DNA from: Alphaproteobacteria bacterium
GTDB taxonomy: Bacteria; Pseudomonadota; Alphaproteobacteria; Rs-D84
Assembly (NCBI GenBank): GCA_017436325.1
Contig: JAFSDI010000015.1
Coordinates: 1-49,441 of the forward strand
Direction of reading: 5' to 3'
DNA length: 49,441 bases
Below are positions 7,738 to 15,958 of the stretch, one piece after another. The first letter of the stretch is position 1; every line of letters starts with the position of its first letter. The notes below the pieces were generated by a model. That model was not told the DNA's origin, ran no database searches, and saw only the letters and a program-made list of their open reading frames with translations. The position numbers were made by a program, and so were the translations under genes.

Positions 7738-10336
7738 TTGTTATCCTGATAAATTCTGTGTCTGTGTCATTTGCAAGATTGGCCCATAATTGATGATGCC
7801 AGGAATCTTCTTTGCTGGTTTTGTTAGTTGTGTAGCCGTATATATATAGTTCATCACGGGCGCGTGTCATTGCAACATATAACAGCCTGTAATATTCTTC
7901 TAGGTGGGCTTGTTGTGCGATGTTAGATGCGTGCTTGCGAAGCGCACTGTTGTCACTGCGTGGCGCCCATAGCCATACGGGTAAGTTTTTGTGTGGTATT
8001 GGGATTATGTTTTCGGGCTTTGGTGTGCTGGTTGTGTCAATCAGAAATACAACCGGCGCTTCTAATCCTTTGCTGCCGTGTACGGTTACAATTCGAACCC
8101 CATCAGCAGCATCAAGATCGCGTTTGATTTCGCTGCCGCCTGTGATAAACCATTTTAGAAAGTGGTGTAAAGTGCCGGCTTGAGTGCGCTCATACGCAAG
8201 GCATATTGTCATAAATTCTTCGATTGGGTCAATTACATGTTGACCAAGTGCAGAAATGAATTTTTTTCTGGAGTCATTTAGTTTAAAAAGTTTGGAAAAA
8301 AATGAATAAGGCCCCAAATGTTTTGACCATTCTAGAACAGTTGATAATTCTGTATGGATGTGCGGGTGTGTGTTTTTTAGTATGTCGAAAATAGTTGTTT
8401 TTTTTGTGCCCGTTGTGTCTGGGGTCTGGGTGTTATTGATTTTATTTTGTTCTGAACATAAATTAAAAATAATTCCTTGATTCATAGAATAGAATGGGCT
8501 TCTTAAAGTACAACATAAACTAAAGTCGTCTGATTGATTTAGGCACCAGCGTACAAGATTTAACATATCGCGAATTGCCGGAAAGTTTGGTAGTTTTATC
8601 CTGTCGCTGCCTGCGACATTTATATTTTGTTTTTTTAATTCGGTTGTTAATGGTATTGCCATCGGATGACGTTGTTGCAGCAAAATCATAATGTCAGACG
8701 GTGCACGATTAGTTGTGCTTATAATGTGTTTTATCTTTGTTGCAATTGTTTTTATATAGCTATTTAAATCTATTTCTGTTTCGGCCTTGGAAACAAGTTT
8801 GTGAATTTCAACACAACCGTCAATGTTTTGACGAAAGCATTTGTGTGGATTGTTTGAAAAATTGAATTTTTCTATAATGCTTTTAGTGGAAAAAAACCTG
8901 TCTACTGTATTTAATATTGGTGCGGTCGATCGAAAACTTTGTGTTAAAGGTATTTCTTGGATTGTGCGGATATTATTTTGAATTTGCGCGGATATTTCTT
9001 CTCTACTTTTTGTAAATGCGGATGGGTCGGCACCTTGAAACCCGTATATAGATTGTTTGGTGTCGCCAACAACAAATAACGAATGAGGCAAGTCAGATGT
9101 GTCGCCATCTGTAAAAAAATCACCTGACAACATACGTAAAATATCCCACTGCATAGGTGACGTGTCTTGTGCTTCATCTACTAAGATATGCGATAACGAC
9201 AAATCAAGTTGCGATAGTACCCAGCCCATATTTGCGCGGTTGGAAAATAGTTTGCGCGTATATAATATCAAGTCTTCGAAATCTAAAAGATTGCGGGCGT
9301 GTTTTATTTGTTTGTATTCTGTGGCGAATGCGGCCGCTAAATCAAATAAGGCGACACTGTCGTCAAGTATCGTTTTGTTAATATTTTGTTGATTCTTGTT
9401 GTAGACCCTGTCTAATTCATCGGATAAAAATTCCTTTTTTTGCAGGATGCTTTTTTTGACACCTTCGGATGTTAGGTATGTTAATTTATATTTTTCAAAA
9501 TCTAATGTATTGTCAATGTATTGTTTGGTGTTATTTATAATTTCGTCAAGGTACTTTGCCGGCTTTTTTGATGAATTTTGTTCTTGTTGGGCCCAAACAA
9601 TGATTTTTTTTAGTGATTCTTTATCAAAAGTATCGTGTTCGGTTGAATTTAAATTTAAGAAATCTTTAATTGTATCAATAAAATATTCACGATATTTAAC
9701 AATGTTTTCAACCTGGAAAAAGTTTTTATATTGGCTGCTTAATATTTCCAGTAAATCATCCATATAGTTTTCTGAAACCCTGTTAACTAAATGAAAAAAT
9801 GCAGGCAGTATATACTCGTTTTTCGTTGGTGAATTTATTAGCGATGAAAATGCGTCTTGTAATAAAACACGTTGCGCAGAATCAGAAATCAGTGTCCATG
9901 ATGGCGATATGCCCGCTTCTAGTGGAAAGCGATGTAGAATTTCTTCGCAAAAGCCATGAATGGTTTTTATTTTTAGCAAATCTGGATTGTCGATATATTT
10001 AAAAAATATTTCGCGTGCATGAACGATATCTTTAGATGTAATAGACTGATTAGTCGAAATGCCGTATAAGATATCTGCCAGTTCTTTGTCATCTGACATT
10101 GCCCATTCGCGTAATGCACGTAAAATTCTGTTGCGCATTTCGCCCGCACCGGCATTTGTATATGTTAAACATAAGATACCAGAATTTGAACAGTTGTGTG
10201 ATCTGAACAAAATACGTAACAAACGTTGGGTTAGAACACTGGTTTTTCCGGTTCCTGCATTTGCCTGAACCCATACGTTTTGTGTTGGGTTTGCCGCAGA
10301 ATCTTGTTCAAGTGAAAGAATGTTTTTTTTTGTCAT
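7721..10336 (-). CDS. addA: AddA helicase subunit lacking its nuclease domain
   Basis: 871-residue UvrD/RecB-like superfamily 1 helicase for double-strand break end processing. Walker A is NAGTGKTSVL near residue 30. Further motifs are IKTIHGFCEEILHRFP, Walker B LVDEAQDTSPMQW, VVGDTKQSIYGFQGADP, LTQSFRS, IVTVHGSKGLEAPVV and YVAMTRARDELYIYG. A typical AddA runs on for a further 250 or so residues into a nuclease. Here the frame stops shortly after SWHHQLW and the nuclease is the next, overlapping gene. An AAGGG site precedes the ATG. The partner addB is not adjacent, unlike the usual addB-addA arrangement. Confidence 0.9.
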   Translation of the reverse strand: MTKKNILSLEQDSAANPTQNVWVQANAGTGKTSVLTQRLLRILFRSHNCSNSGILCLTYTNAGAGEMRNRILRALREWAMSDDKELADILYGISTNQSITSKDIVHAREIFFKYIDNPDLLKIKTIHGFCEEILHRFPLEAGISPSWTLISDSAQRVLLQDAFSSLINSPTKNEYILPAFFHLVNRVSENYMDDLLEILSSQYKNFFQVENIVKYREYFIDTIKDFLNLNSTEHDTFDKESLKKIIVWAQQEQNSSKKPAKYLDEIINNTKQYIDNTLDFEKYKLTYLTSEGVKKSILQKKEFLSDELDRVYNKNQQNINKTILDDSVALFDLAAAFATEYKQIKHARNLLDFEDLILYTRKLFSNRANMGWVLSQLDLSLSHILVDEAQDTSPMQWDILRMLSGDFFTDGDTSDLPHSLFVVGDTKQSIYGFQGADPSAFTKSREEISAQIQNNIRTIQEIPLTQSFRSTAPILNTVDRFFSTKSIIEKFNFSNNPHKCFRQNIDGCVEIHKLVSKAETEIDLNSYIKTIATKIKHIISTTNRAPSDIMILLQQRHPMAIPLTTELKKQNINVAGSDRIKLPNFPAIRDMLNLVRWCLNQSDDFSLCCTLRSPFYSMNQGIIFNLCSEQNKINNTQTPDTTGTKKTTIFDILKNTHPHIHTELSTVLEWSKHLGPYSFFSKLFKLNDSRKKFISALGQHVIDPIEEFMTICLAYERTQAGTLHHFLKWFITGGSEIKRDLDAADGVRIVTVHGSKGLEAPVVFLIDTTSTPKPENIIPIPHKNLPVWLWAPRSDNSALRKHASNIAQQAHLEEYYRLLYVAMTRARDELYIYGYTTNKTSKEDSWHHQLWANLANDTDTEFIRITNDTLT

Positions 10337-10420
10337 TTATGCCCTTGCATTATTAAACGGATTTTAGTATAAATCCAAAAGAACTGCAAGTTTTTATAAT
10401 TATTATAGAAGGGAAAAGGA

Positions 10421-12346
10421 ATGGAAATTTCACAGGTTTGGTTTTATGTCGGTATTGCCTTGTTTGGATTGGCATTTGTTGCGTTATTGATGGTGTTCTT
10501 GATATCAAGAAAATCACAAAAAATTATGGGGTCTTTGTTGACTGTGATGACACGACCAGAACGTGCAAAAGTTGCTGATGCCGCACGCGTGTTAAATACA
10601 ATTCTGGCAGATGAGATTAACAAGATTGAACAGTCTTTTCAAATTATGCGAAATACTTTGAACGAACAAATTAATGCAGCGGTTGAATTAAAACAGGCGC
10701 TGGGTGTGCAAAATGAAAAATTGGTCGAATTGGCAGATGATGCTACAAAAAAATTAGCAACTATGTCAGGACGTTTGGATAACACTGTTTCTGGTCTAAG
10801 TCAGATTGTGGATTCTAAATCATGGAAGGATGTAGAGGCTTCAACAGATAGATTTAATGGTGTTGTTAATGATTTATTGGCAAAAATCGATTCAACATCA
10901 CAGGACACAATGGATAAAACTATACAAATCCAAACACAAATAAATACTTGGATTGAAAAAGAAAAAGAACTTAGTGAATTGCTGCAAGCTGAATTTGATA
11001 AAAATGATGCACAATTGAAAAATATATCAACAGAAACTGTAAATACTCAGACAAAGTTGTCTGAATTGTCTGTGTCTGTGGCCGGTGGATTTAATGATGT
11101 AAAAGAAGCCGCAACAAATTATGAAGAAATAATGATAAGAAATGATAGGTTGTTAGATGGATATTTAGAAAAGTTAGATTTGTTTGGAAAACAATCAAAA
11201 AAACAACTTACAGGTCAAATGAATGCATTGACAAATACAGCAAATGTTGTCGCAGGTCAAGTCCGTTTGGCAGAAGCATCGATTGATAAACAAAATAAAA
11301 AATTAACAGATGCAGTTGATGCCTTGATGCGTTCTGCGACAATGACAGAAGAATCTGTACGGGGTATATCGTCAGAATTGGCAACACTGACAAATAGGTT
11401 CGATAGTGAAATCAAGGAGTTTGCAACAGGTGTTGTTTCGGAATTAAAAACTGTATCGGGCGTTGCAAATGCAACCTTAGAAAATACCAGAAGTGCTGCG
11501 GGTGCATTTTCTGAATCAGTTAAAGCAATGGCAACAGGTGTACGTGAAACATTGATTGAAATGAATACCGCGCATACGCAATTGTCAGGTCAATCTGCAA
11601 ATCTAATAAAAATGTCAAGTGAAACAACAGCACAGTTGCAACCACTGTCCGCTTTAATCGAAAGATATTATTCTGCCCTGCCTGATTTGTCACGGGGCAG
11701 CGCGGAAACAAGTGAAAAATTAGAAAAAATTGTAAACGGATTGAATGAAAAACTAATTCAGATGAAAACAACTGTTTCAGAATCGACAGATGCAATTTCT
11801 GATTCGGCTGTTAAGTTAGAGGATTTGGCGGGTGCATCAAGACAACAAATGATTGATTTAATGTCTGACTATGCAAAGGCTGTTAATACAATGCAAACCT
11901 TAAATAAACAGATGATGGTTGCGCGCGCTACGGCGCCAATGGATGCAATAAAATCTGCACCATCAGAAGGTTTTGGCTTGATTAGTTCAAAGGATTTTAT
12001 GGCGCAAAGCGAGAAAATGATGGAAAAATTACACGAGCTGTCTATGGATTTAACGCGCGCTTCTGGGGCGGAAATACCAGATGTTATTTGGAAAAAGTAT
12101 CACAGTGGTGAAACAAATGTGTTTTCAAGGTGGTTGGTGAAAATGTTGGGCGCAACGAATAAAAAGGATTTGCGCGAAATGATGAAGGCGGATGCTGTAT
12201 TTCGTTCGCAGGCAATGCAATTTGTTCGCAGTTTTGACAAGATATTAAACGCAGCAAAACAAGCAGATGATAGTGATAATTTGTCCGCAACATTAATAAA
12301 GACTGATTTGGGGCATATTTATATAACTTTAAAAAATAATTTGTAA
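10421..12346 (+). CDS. Membrane-anchored coiled-coil protein, 641 aa
   Basis: One transmembrane helix at about residues 7-28, then some 450 residues of almost unbroken alpha-helix/coiled coil rich in Ala, Thr, Ser, Glu and Lys. A compact C-terminal domain of about 100 residues follows (IPDVIWKKYHSG, VFSRWLVKMLG, FRSQAMQFVRSFDKIL, LIKTDLGHIYITL). I recall similar C-terminal text in large alphaproteobacterial helical membrane proteins with no assigned function. A role in envelope or cell-cycle architecture is guesswork. A strong AAGGGAAAAGGA site precedes the ATG. It is transcribed away from addA. Confidence 0.75.
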   Translation: MEISQVWFYVGIALFGLAFVALLMVFLISRKSQKIMGSLLTVMTRPERAKVADAARVLNTILADEINKIEQSFQIMRNTLNEQINAAVELKQALGVQNEKLVELADDATKKLATMSGRLDNTVSGLSQIVDSKSWKDVEASTDRFNGVVNDLLAKIDSTSQDTMDKTIQIQTQINTWIEKEKELSELLQAEFDKNDAQLKNISTETVNTQTKLSELSVSVAGGFNDVKEAATNYEEIMIRNDRLLDGYLEKLDLFGKQSKKQLTGQMNALTNTANVVAGQVRLAEASIDKQNKKLTDAVDALMRSATMTEESVRGISSELATLTNRFDSEIKEFATGVVSELKTVSGVANATLENTRSAAGAFSESVKAMATGVRETLIEMNTAHTQLSGQSANLIKMSSETTAQLQPLSALIERYYSALPDLSRGSAETSEKLEKIVNGLNEKLIQMKTTVSESTDAISDSAVKLEDLAGASRQQMIDLMSDYAKAVNTMQTLNKQMMVARATAPMDAIKSAPSEGFGLISSKDFMAQSEKMMEKLHELSMDLTRASGAEIPDVIWKKYHSGETNVFSRWLVKMLGATNKKDLREMMKADAVFRSQAMQFVRSFDKILNAAKQADDSDNLSATLIKTDLGHIYITLKNNL

Positions 12347-12351
12347 AAAAA

Positions 12352-12377
12352 TACACCCAAAAGGGTGTAATTTTTTT
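12352..12377. terminator. Bidirectional terminator between convergent genes
   Basis: TACACCC (12352-12358), AAAA, GGGTGTA (12363-12369), followed by a T run rightward and by a T run when read leftward. It serves the coiled-coil gene and the HTH gene. Confidence 0.8.
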
Positions 12378-12394
12378 ATATTTAAAATTAATTT

Positions 12395-12817
12395 TTATTG
12401 ATTCTGCCCATTTAATGCTTTTAATAATTTCATAACCGTTTCGCGTTGTTCATCAGTTGGCAACTTCCAATATAGATTTATTAATTGTAATGATTCATTT
12501 TTGGACAGCGGATCTGATGCACTTTGATCGCTGACGTGCATTTTTGATATATGACCGTTTCGCGGTTCGCGTTCGATGTATCCAGGAAGTCCAGAAAAGA
12601 AAAACGATACCGGCGTTTCAAGGGCAGTACTAAGTTCAAAAAGACGAGAGGCAGAAATTCGATTGCCTGCACTTTCGTACTTTTGAATTTGCTGAAATGT
12701 TACGCCGCATATTTTTGCTAAATCCTTTTGCGACATCCCCATCATAACACGACGTAGTTGCATACGCTGACCGATGTGTTCATCAATAGAACTTGGTATA
12801 AATGAATGCTTGCTCAT
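12395..12817 (-). CDS. XRE-family helix-turn-helix transcriptional regulator
   Basis: 140 residues. The Cro/CI-type HTH occupies roughly residues 10-65 (IGQRMQLRRVMMGMSQKDLAKICG, then VTFQQIQKYESAGNRISASRLFELSTAL). It is followed by a linker and a C-terminal helix LYWKLPTDEQRETVMKLLKAL. The layout resembles the short alphaproteobacterial XRE regulators that act as dimers. I chose the start at 12817 (MSKHSF) because AGGGGA sits 7 bases upstream of it; a longer reading to 12835 would put that site inside the gene. It is divergent from gpmI across an AT-rich 126-base gap. Confidence 0.85.
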   Translation of the reverse strand: MSKHSFIPSSIDEHIGQRMQLRRVMMGMSQKDLAKICGVTFQQIQKYESAGNRISASRLFELSTALETPVSFFFSGLPGYIEREPRNGHISKMHVSDQSASDPLSKNESLQLINLYWKLPTDEQRETVMKLLKALNGQNQ

Positions 12818-12878
12818 TTTTTTATCCCCTAACATTAAGACCTATTTCCTATATGTTATATTTTATACAATTTTTCTT

Positions 12879-12912
12879 TTGATTTTGCAAATAAAAAACG
12901 GCTATGATAGCC
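12879..12912 (+). promoter_or_regulatory. gpmI promoter with palindrome over the -10 box
   Basis: TTGATT (12879-12884), 18-base spacer, TATGAT (12903-12908). The -10 lies inside the perfect palindrome GGCTATGATAGCC (12900-12912), a possible operator. The divergent HTH regulator is a natural candidate to bind it. Confidence 0.5.
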
Positions 12913-12943
12913 AGTGAATTATAAAAACAAGAAAGGAAAAATT

Positions 12944-14419
12944 ATGAAAAAACCACTGTTATTATGTATTATGGATGGAGTTGGTATAAATCAAACCCCT
13001 GAACACAATGCTGTTGCAATGGCAAAAATGCCTTATTTTAATGAATTGTTGGAAAAATATCCACATTCTGTCTTGAACGCAAGTGGAACGGCGGTTGGAT
13101 TGCCCGAAGGTACAATGGGAAATTCAGAGGTAGGCCATATTACAATTGGCGCAGGACGCGTTGTGAATCAATTCTTGCGCAGATTTCAAATAGAAAATTG
13201 GGACAATAATGTTATGTTGCAAAAATTTATTTCTGATGTGTCTGCAGATGGTGGAATTGTGCATTTGGCCGGATTGATGTCTGACGGACGTGTGCATTCA
13301 GATATAAATGATATTTTAACCATTGCAAAATATATTTTAGATAAAGGTTTGAAAATTTGTTTGCATTTTATTGCAGACGGTCGTGATACCCTGCCCCAAT
13401 CTGCGCCAAATTATATAAAGTTGATTCAACAGAACTTAGGTGGATATTTTGATAATGGGCGTGTTGTTTGGGGAACTATATCTGGGCGTTATTATGCGAT
13501 GGACAGAAATCAAAATATGGATAGAACCAAGATAGCCATAGATGCAATTGCGAATGCAGAGTCTAAATATGTGGCAAATAATATAGAAGACGCCTTGCAG
13601 GATGCATATGCGCGCGGGGAAACAGATGAGTTTATTTGGCCGACTGTTATAAAGGGCGATGTTCCAGTTACGAAAAAAGACGGCTTTTTATTCGGGAATT
13701 ATCGCAGTGACCGTGCGCGTCAAATAATGCGTGAAATATTAAAGACTAATGCACATATTTTATGCTTTTCACAATATGGCGAGGGCTTAAATGAATTGTG
13801 CCCTGCGTTGTTGCCTGATGAAGCTGTATCGAATACATTAGGCGATGTTTTGGAAAAAAATGGTAAATCACAATTACGTATAGCAGAAACAGAAAAATAT
13901 AATCATGTGACTTATTTTTTTGATTCAGAAAGAAATATCGATTATGAAAATGAAAAAAAAGTCTTGATACCATCACCTGATGTTGCGACCTTTGACTTAA
14001 AGCCAGAGATGTCCGCAATAGAAATAACTGATTCGCTGTTGCCAATTTTAGGACAGTATGATGTCGTTATTTTAAATTATGCAAATGGCGATATGGTTGG
14101 ACATACTGGAAATGAAAATGCAGCAGTTCGTGCAATGGAATTTTTAGATGCACAGTTGGCACGTTTAATCCCAGCAGTTTTGGACTTAGGTGGAATCGCA
14201 TTGATTACCGCAGATCATGGTAACGCTGAAAAAATGTGGGATGATAAGAATAATTTGCCGTGGACTGCGCATACAACGAATCCTGTAAATTTGATTGTTG
14301 TGTCAAATGGCGATATAAAAAGTGTTCGTGATGGCGGCTTGGCGGATATTGCGCCGACTATGTTGAAAATACTTGGAATAAATCAACCAGATGATATGAC
14401 AGGACATTCATTGATATAA
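12944..14419 (+). CDS. gpmI: 2,3-bisphosphoglycerate-independent phosphoglycerate mutase
   Basis: Glycolytic interconversion of 3- and 2-phosphoglycerate using two manganese ions. 491 residues, near the usual length. Diagnostic text: MDGVGINQ with the first metal-binding Asp, the phosphoserine motif MGNSEVGHITIGAGR, IADGRDTLPQSA, FGNYRSDRARQI, the metal-binding ADHGNAEKM near the C-terminus, and AHTTNPV. I chose ATG 12944 because AAGGAAA lies 5-10 bases upstream and MKKPLLLCIMDGVG aligns with family starts. A terminator follows directly. Confidence 0.97.
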   Translation: MKKPLLLCIMDGVGINQTPEHNAVAMAKMPYFNELLEKYPHSVLNASGTAVGLPEGTMGNSEVGHITIGAGRVVNQFLRRFQIENWDNNVMLQKFISDVSADGGIVHLAGLMSDGRVHSDINDILTIAKYILDKGLKICLHFIADGRDTLPQSAPNYIKLIQQNLGGYFDNGRVVWGTISGRYYAMDRNQNMDRTKIAIDAIANAESKYVANNIEDALQDAYARGETDEFIWPTVIKGDVPVTKKDGFLFGNYRSDRARQIMREILKTNAHILCFSQYGEGLNELCPALLPDEAVSNTLGDVLEKNGKSQLRIAETEKYNHVTYFFDSERNIDYENEKKVLIPSPDVATFDLKPEMSAIEITDSLLPILGQYDVVILNYANGDMVGHTGNENAAVRAMEFLDAQLARLIPAVLDLGGIALITADHGNAEKMWDDKNNLPWTAHTTNPVNLIVVSNGDIKSVRDGGLADIAPTMLKILGINQPDDMTGHSLI

Positions 14420-14424
14420 AATAG

Positions 14425-14449
14425 TGCGCCAATGGCGCATTATTTTTTT
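14425..14449. terminator. gpmI terminator
   Basis: TGCGCC (14425-14430), AAT, GGCGCA (14434-14439), then TTATTTTTTT. The T run overlaps the last codons of the convergent tadA gene. Confidence 0.8.
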
Positions 14450-14886
14450 CGCCTGATTGCAAAAAAAGCTTTTAATAAATCTGCTGATTCTGATGCGTAT
14501 TCTGTCATTTGATGTACTTTCGGATGCCACAGATGACGGTCTGTTTCAAAAATACGTGCGTTTGATGTTATGCCGCCGCCTTTGGGGTCTGATGCAGCAA
14601 AGTATATGTTACGGATTCTGGCAAAGGATATTGCTGTGGCGCACATTGCGCACGGTTCAAGCGTTATGTATATATCGCATTCGTCTAAAAATTTTGTCCC
14701 CAGTTTTTTACAAGCACGATTAATTGCAATGATTTCTGCGTGCAGGGTTGGATTCTTTTTTTGTTGAACTTGATTTTCCCCGCGGGCAATTATTTTATTG
14801 TTATGCACAATTACTGCCCCAATTGGAACATCGTCATGGGAAAAAGCGCGCTGCGCACAAACAAATGCTTGATTCATAAATTTCAT
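14440..14886 (-). CDS. tadA: tRNA-specific adenosine deaminase TadA
   Basis: Converts A34 to inosine in tRNA-Arg(ACG). 148 residues with the zinc deaminase motifs HAEIIAINRAC (His and catalytic Glu) and LEPCAMCATAISFARI (two zinc Cys), plus DVPIGAVIVHNNKIIARGEN at the start of the fold. The C-terminal VLKAFFAIRRKK-like tail is usual. No ribosome site is seen before ATG 14886; a second Met lies three codons in. The divergent rsmD gene begins only 17 bases away, so the two promoters must overlap. Confidence 0.93.
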   Translation of the reverse strand: MKFMNQAFVCAQRAFSHDDVPIGAVIVHNNKIIARGENQVQQKKNPTLHAEIIAINRACKKLGTKFLDECDIYITLEPCAMCATAISFARIRNIYFAASDPKGGGITSNARIFETDRHLWHPKVHQMTEYASESADLLKAFFAIRRKK

Positions 14887-14896
14887 ACTTTATACT
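14869..14896 (+). promoter_or_regulatory. rsmD promoter, leaderless
   Basis: TTGATT (14869-14874), 16-base spacer, TATACT (14891-14896). The predicted start of transcription is about 14903 and the ATG is at 14904. It is embedded in the first codons of the divergent tadA. Confidence 0.5.
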
Positions 14897-14903
14897 TTAT
14901 AGT

Positions 14904-15464
14904 ATGGATTCTAAATTGCAAATAATTTCAGGTAAATATGGCGGACGGCGCTTGGCAGTGCCAGAATCAGCACGACCAACACAAAATATGGCACGAATCG
15001 CGTTGTTTAATATGTTGGAATCTGGGATTATTAATAATATGTCCGAATTGGTTGTATGGGACGCGTTCGCAGGCAGCGGTGCATTGGGGATTGAGTGCGT
15101 TTCACGATATCCGCATTCGCGCGTTTTGTTTTCAGATGTTGCATATTCTTCTATAAGGGTTATTCGTGAAAATTTATCAAAATTAGATGTGGGCGGATGG
15201 GCAAAAACTATTCGTGGCGATGCAATTGCAATGATTCCACAATATGCACATATGATGAACTTGATATTTGTAGATCCACCATATGCGGCGGCGAATTTAG
15301 GGTGTGCGTTTGTTAAGCGTCTTGCCCGTGAGGTGCGTAAAGGAACGATTGTTGTCTGGGAACAAGAAGCGGTAAATTCCACAGATGCAGATTTGAAAAA
15401 ATGGAATGTTTTGCGCGATAAAGTTTATGGGCGTGCGCGTTTTATGATTTTGCAAAAAAATTAG
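14904..15464 (+). CDS. rsmD: 16S rRNA (guanine966-N2)-methyltransferase RsmD
   Basis: 186 residues. LQIISGKYGGRRLAVPE and RPTQNMARIALFNML are the RsmD N-terminal signature. VWDAFAGSGALGIECVSR is the S-adenosylmethionine loop, VLFSDVAYSSIRVIREN follows, and IFVDPPYA is the catalytic (D/N)PP(Y/F) motif. No ribosome site is visible and the promoter places the mRNA 5' end at the ATG, so translation is probably leaderless. Confidence 0.95.
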   Translation: MDSKLQIISGKYGGRRLAVPESARPTQNMARIALFNMLESGIINNMSELVVWDAFAGSGALGIECVSRYPHSRVLFSDVAYSSIRVIRENLSKLDVGGWAKTIRGDAIAMIPQYAHMMNLIFVDPPYAAANLGCAFVKRLAREVRKGTIVVWEQEAVNSTDADLKKWNVLRDKVYGRARFMILQKN

Positions 15465-15465
15465 A

Positions 15466-15494
15466 TTGCATTAGTTATCTTGATTATGTATAAT
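15466..15494 (+). promoter_or_regulatory. Promoter of leader RNA copy 3
   Basis: TTGCAT (15466-15471), 17-base spacer, TATAAT (15489-15494). Transcription should begin at about 15501, the first base of the P1 hairpin. Confidence 0.75.
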
Positions 15495-15500
15495 TGTCGT

Positions 15501-15672
15501 GATGTCAGAGAAGTCTGTCATCGGGGGCGTCGAAACCCTTGAAACCAGAGTTCGAGTTGTCGAACAAAAGTCTCCAACCTTTGGTTGGAGGGCGGTGAAT
15601 ATATTGAATAAGCCCGCTATACTGGTTTATAGTTTCGAACCTCCAACCGCAGTTATTTATCGCGGTTTTTTT
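15501..15672 (+). promoter_or_regulatory. Structured leader RNA, copy 3
   Basis: P1: GATGTCAG (15501-15508) with CTGTCATC (15515-15522), one mismatch. Then the conserved CGGGGGCGTCGAAACCCTT hairpin. P3: AAACCAG (15542-15548) with CTGGTTT (15622-15628). P4: GTTCGA (15550-15555) with TCGAAC (15560-15565). P5 pseudoknot: GGTTGGAGG (15583-15591) with CCTCCAACC (15640-15648). Every helix keeps pairing while its bases differ from copies 1 and 2. This copy also has CTCCAACC at 15572-15579, which can pair with the same GGTTGGAG and so compete with the pseudoknot. The terminator starts within the pseudoknot strand. Confidence 0.75.
15645..15672 (+). terminator. Intrinsic terminator inside leader RNA copy 3
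   Basis: AACCGC (15645-15650) pairs with GCGGTT (15662-15667), followed by a run of T. Its 5' arm shares bases with the pseudoknot strand CCTCCAACC. Confidence 0.7.
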
Positions 15673-15696
15673 AGTAAAACAATAATGGAGGTTAAA

Positions 15697-15939
15697 TTGA
15701 GAAAATATATTTTACTTGTTGTATTATGTTTTGTAACTATGCCGGCATTCGCCAGTATTCCATCCAGCGCCTATATGCGCGAAGAAGTCGCATCGCAAAT
15801 AGCAACAGCATTATCAACCAAGGTTGATTCCAGCGAAACTGCAAATCAGACACTGGCAGGAACCTATACGGTCAGCGGTTCTATAACTATAACCGGTGTC
15901 GGTTATGCGCCAACTGCTGAATTGCCAAGTGCGCAATAG
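15697..15939 (+). CDS. Small exported protein, TTG start, 80 aa
   Basis: TTG at 15697 is the likely start because TGGAGG sits 5 bases upstream; the in-frame ATG at 15685 would lie before that site. A signal peptide (RKYILLVVLCFVTMPAFA) is followed by SIPSSAYMREEVASQIATAL, which resembles the N-terminal motif of the proteins at 152 (minus strand) and 28452. The tail is Thr/Ser/Ala-rich (AGTYTVSGSITITGVGY), reminiscent of short fibre or adhesin repeats. The gene lies directly behind leader RNA copy 3 and 19 bases before the repeat protein, likely in one operon. Confidence 0.7.
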   Translation: MRKYILLVVLCFVTMPAFASIPSSAYMREEVASQIATALSTKVDSSETANQTLAGTYTVSGSITITGVGYAPTAELPSAQ

Positions 15940-15958
15940 CCTGTGGAGGATGCTGAAT

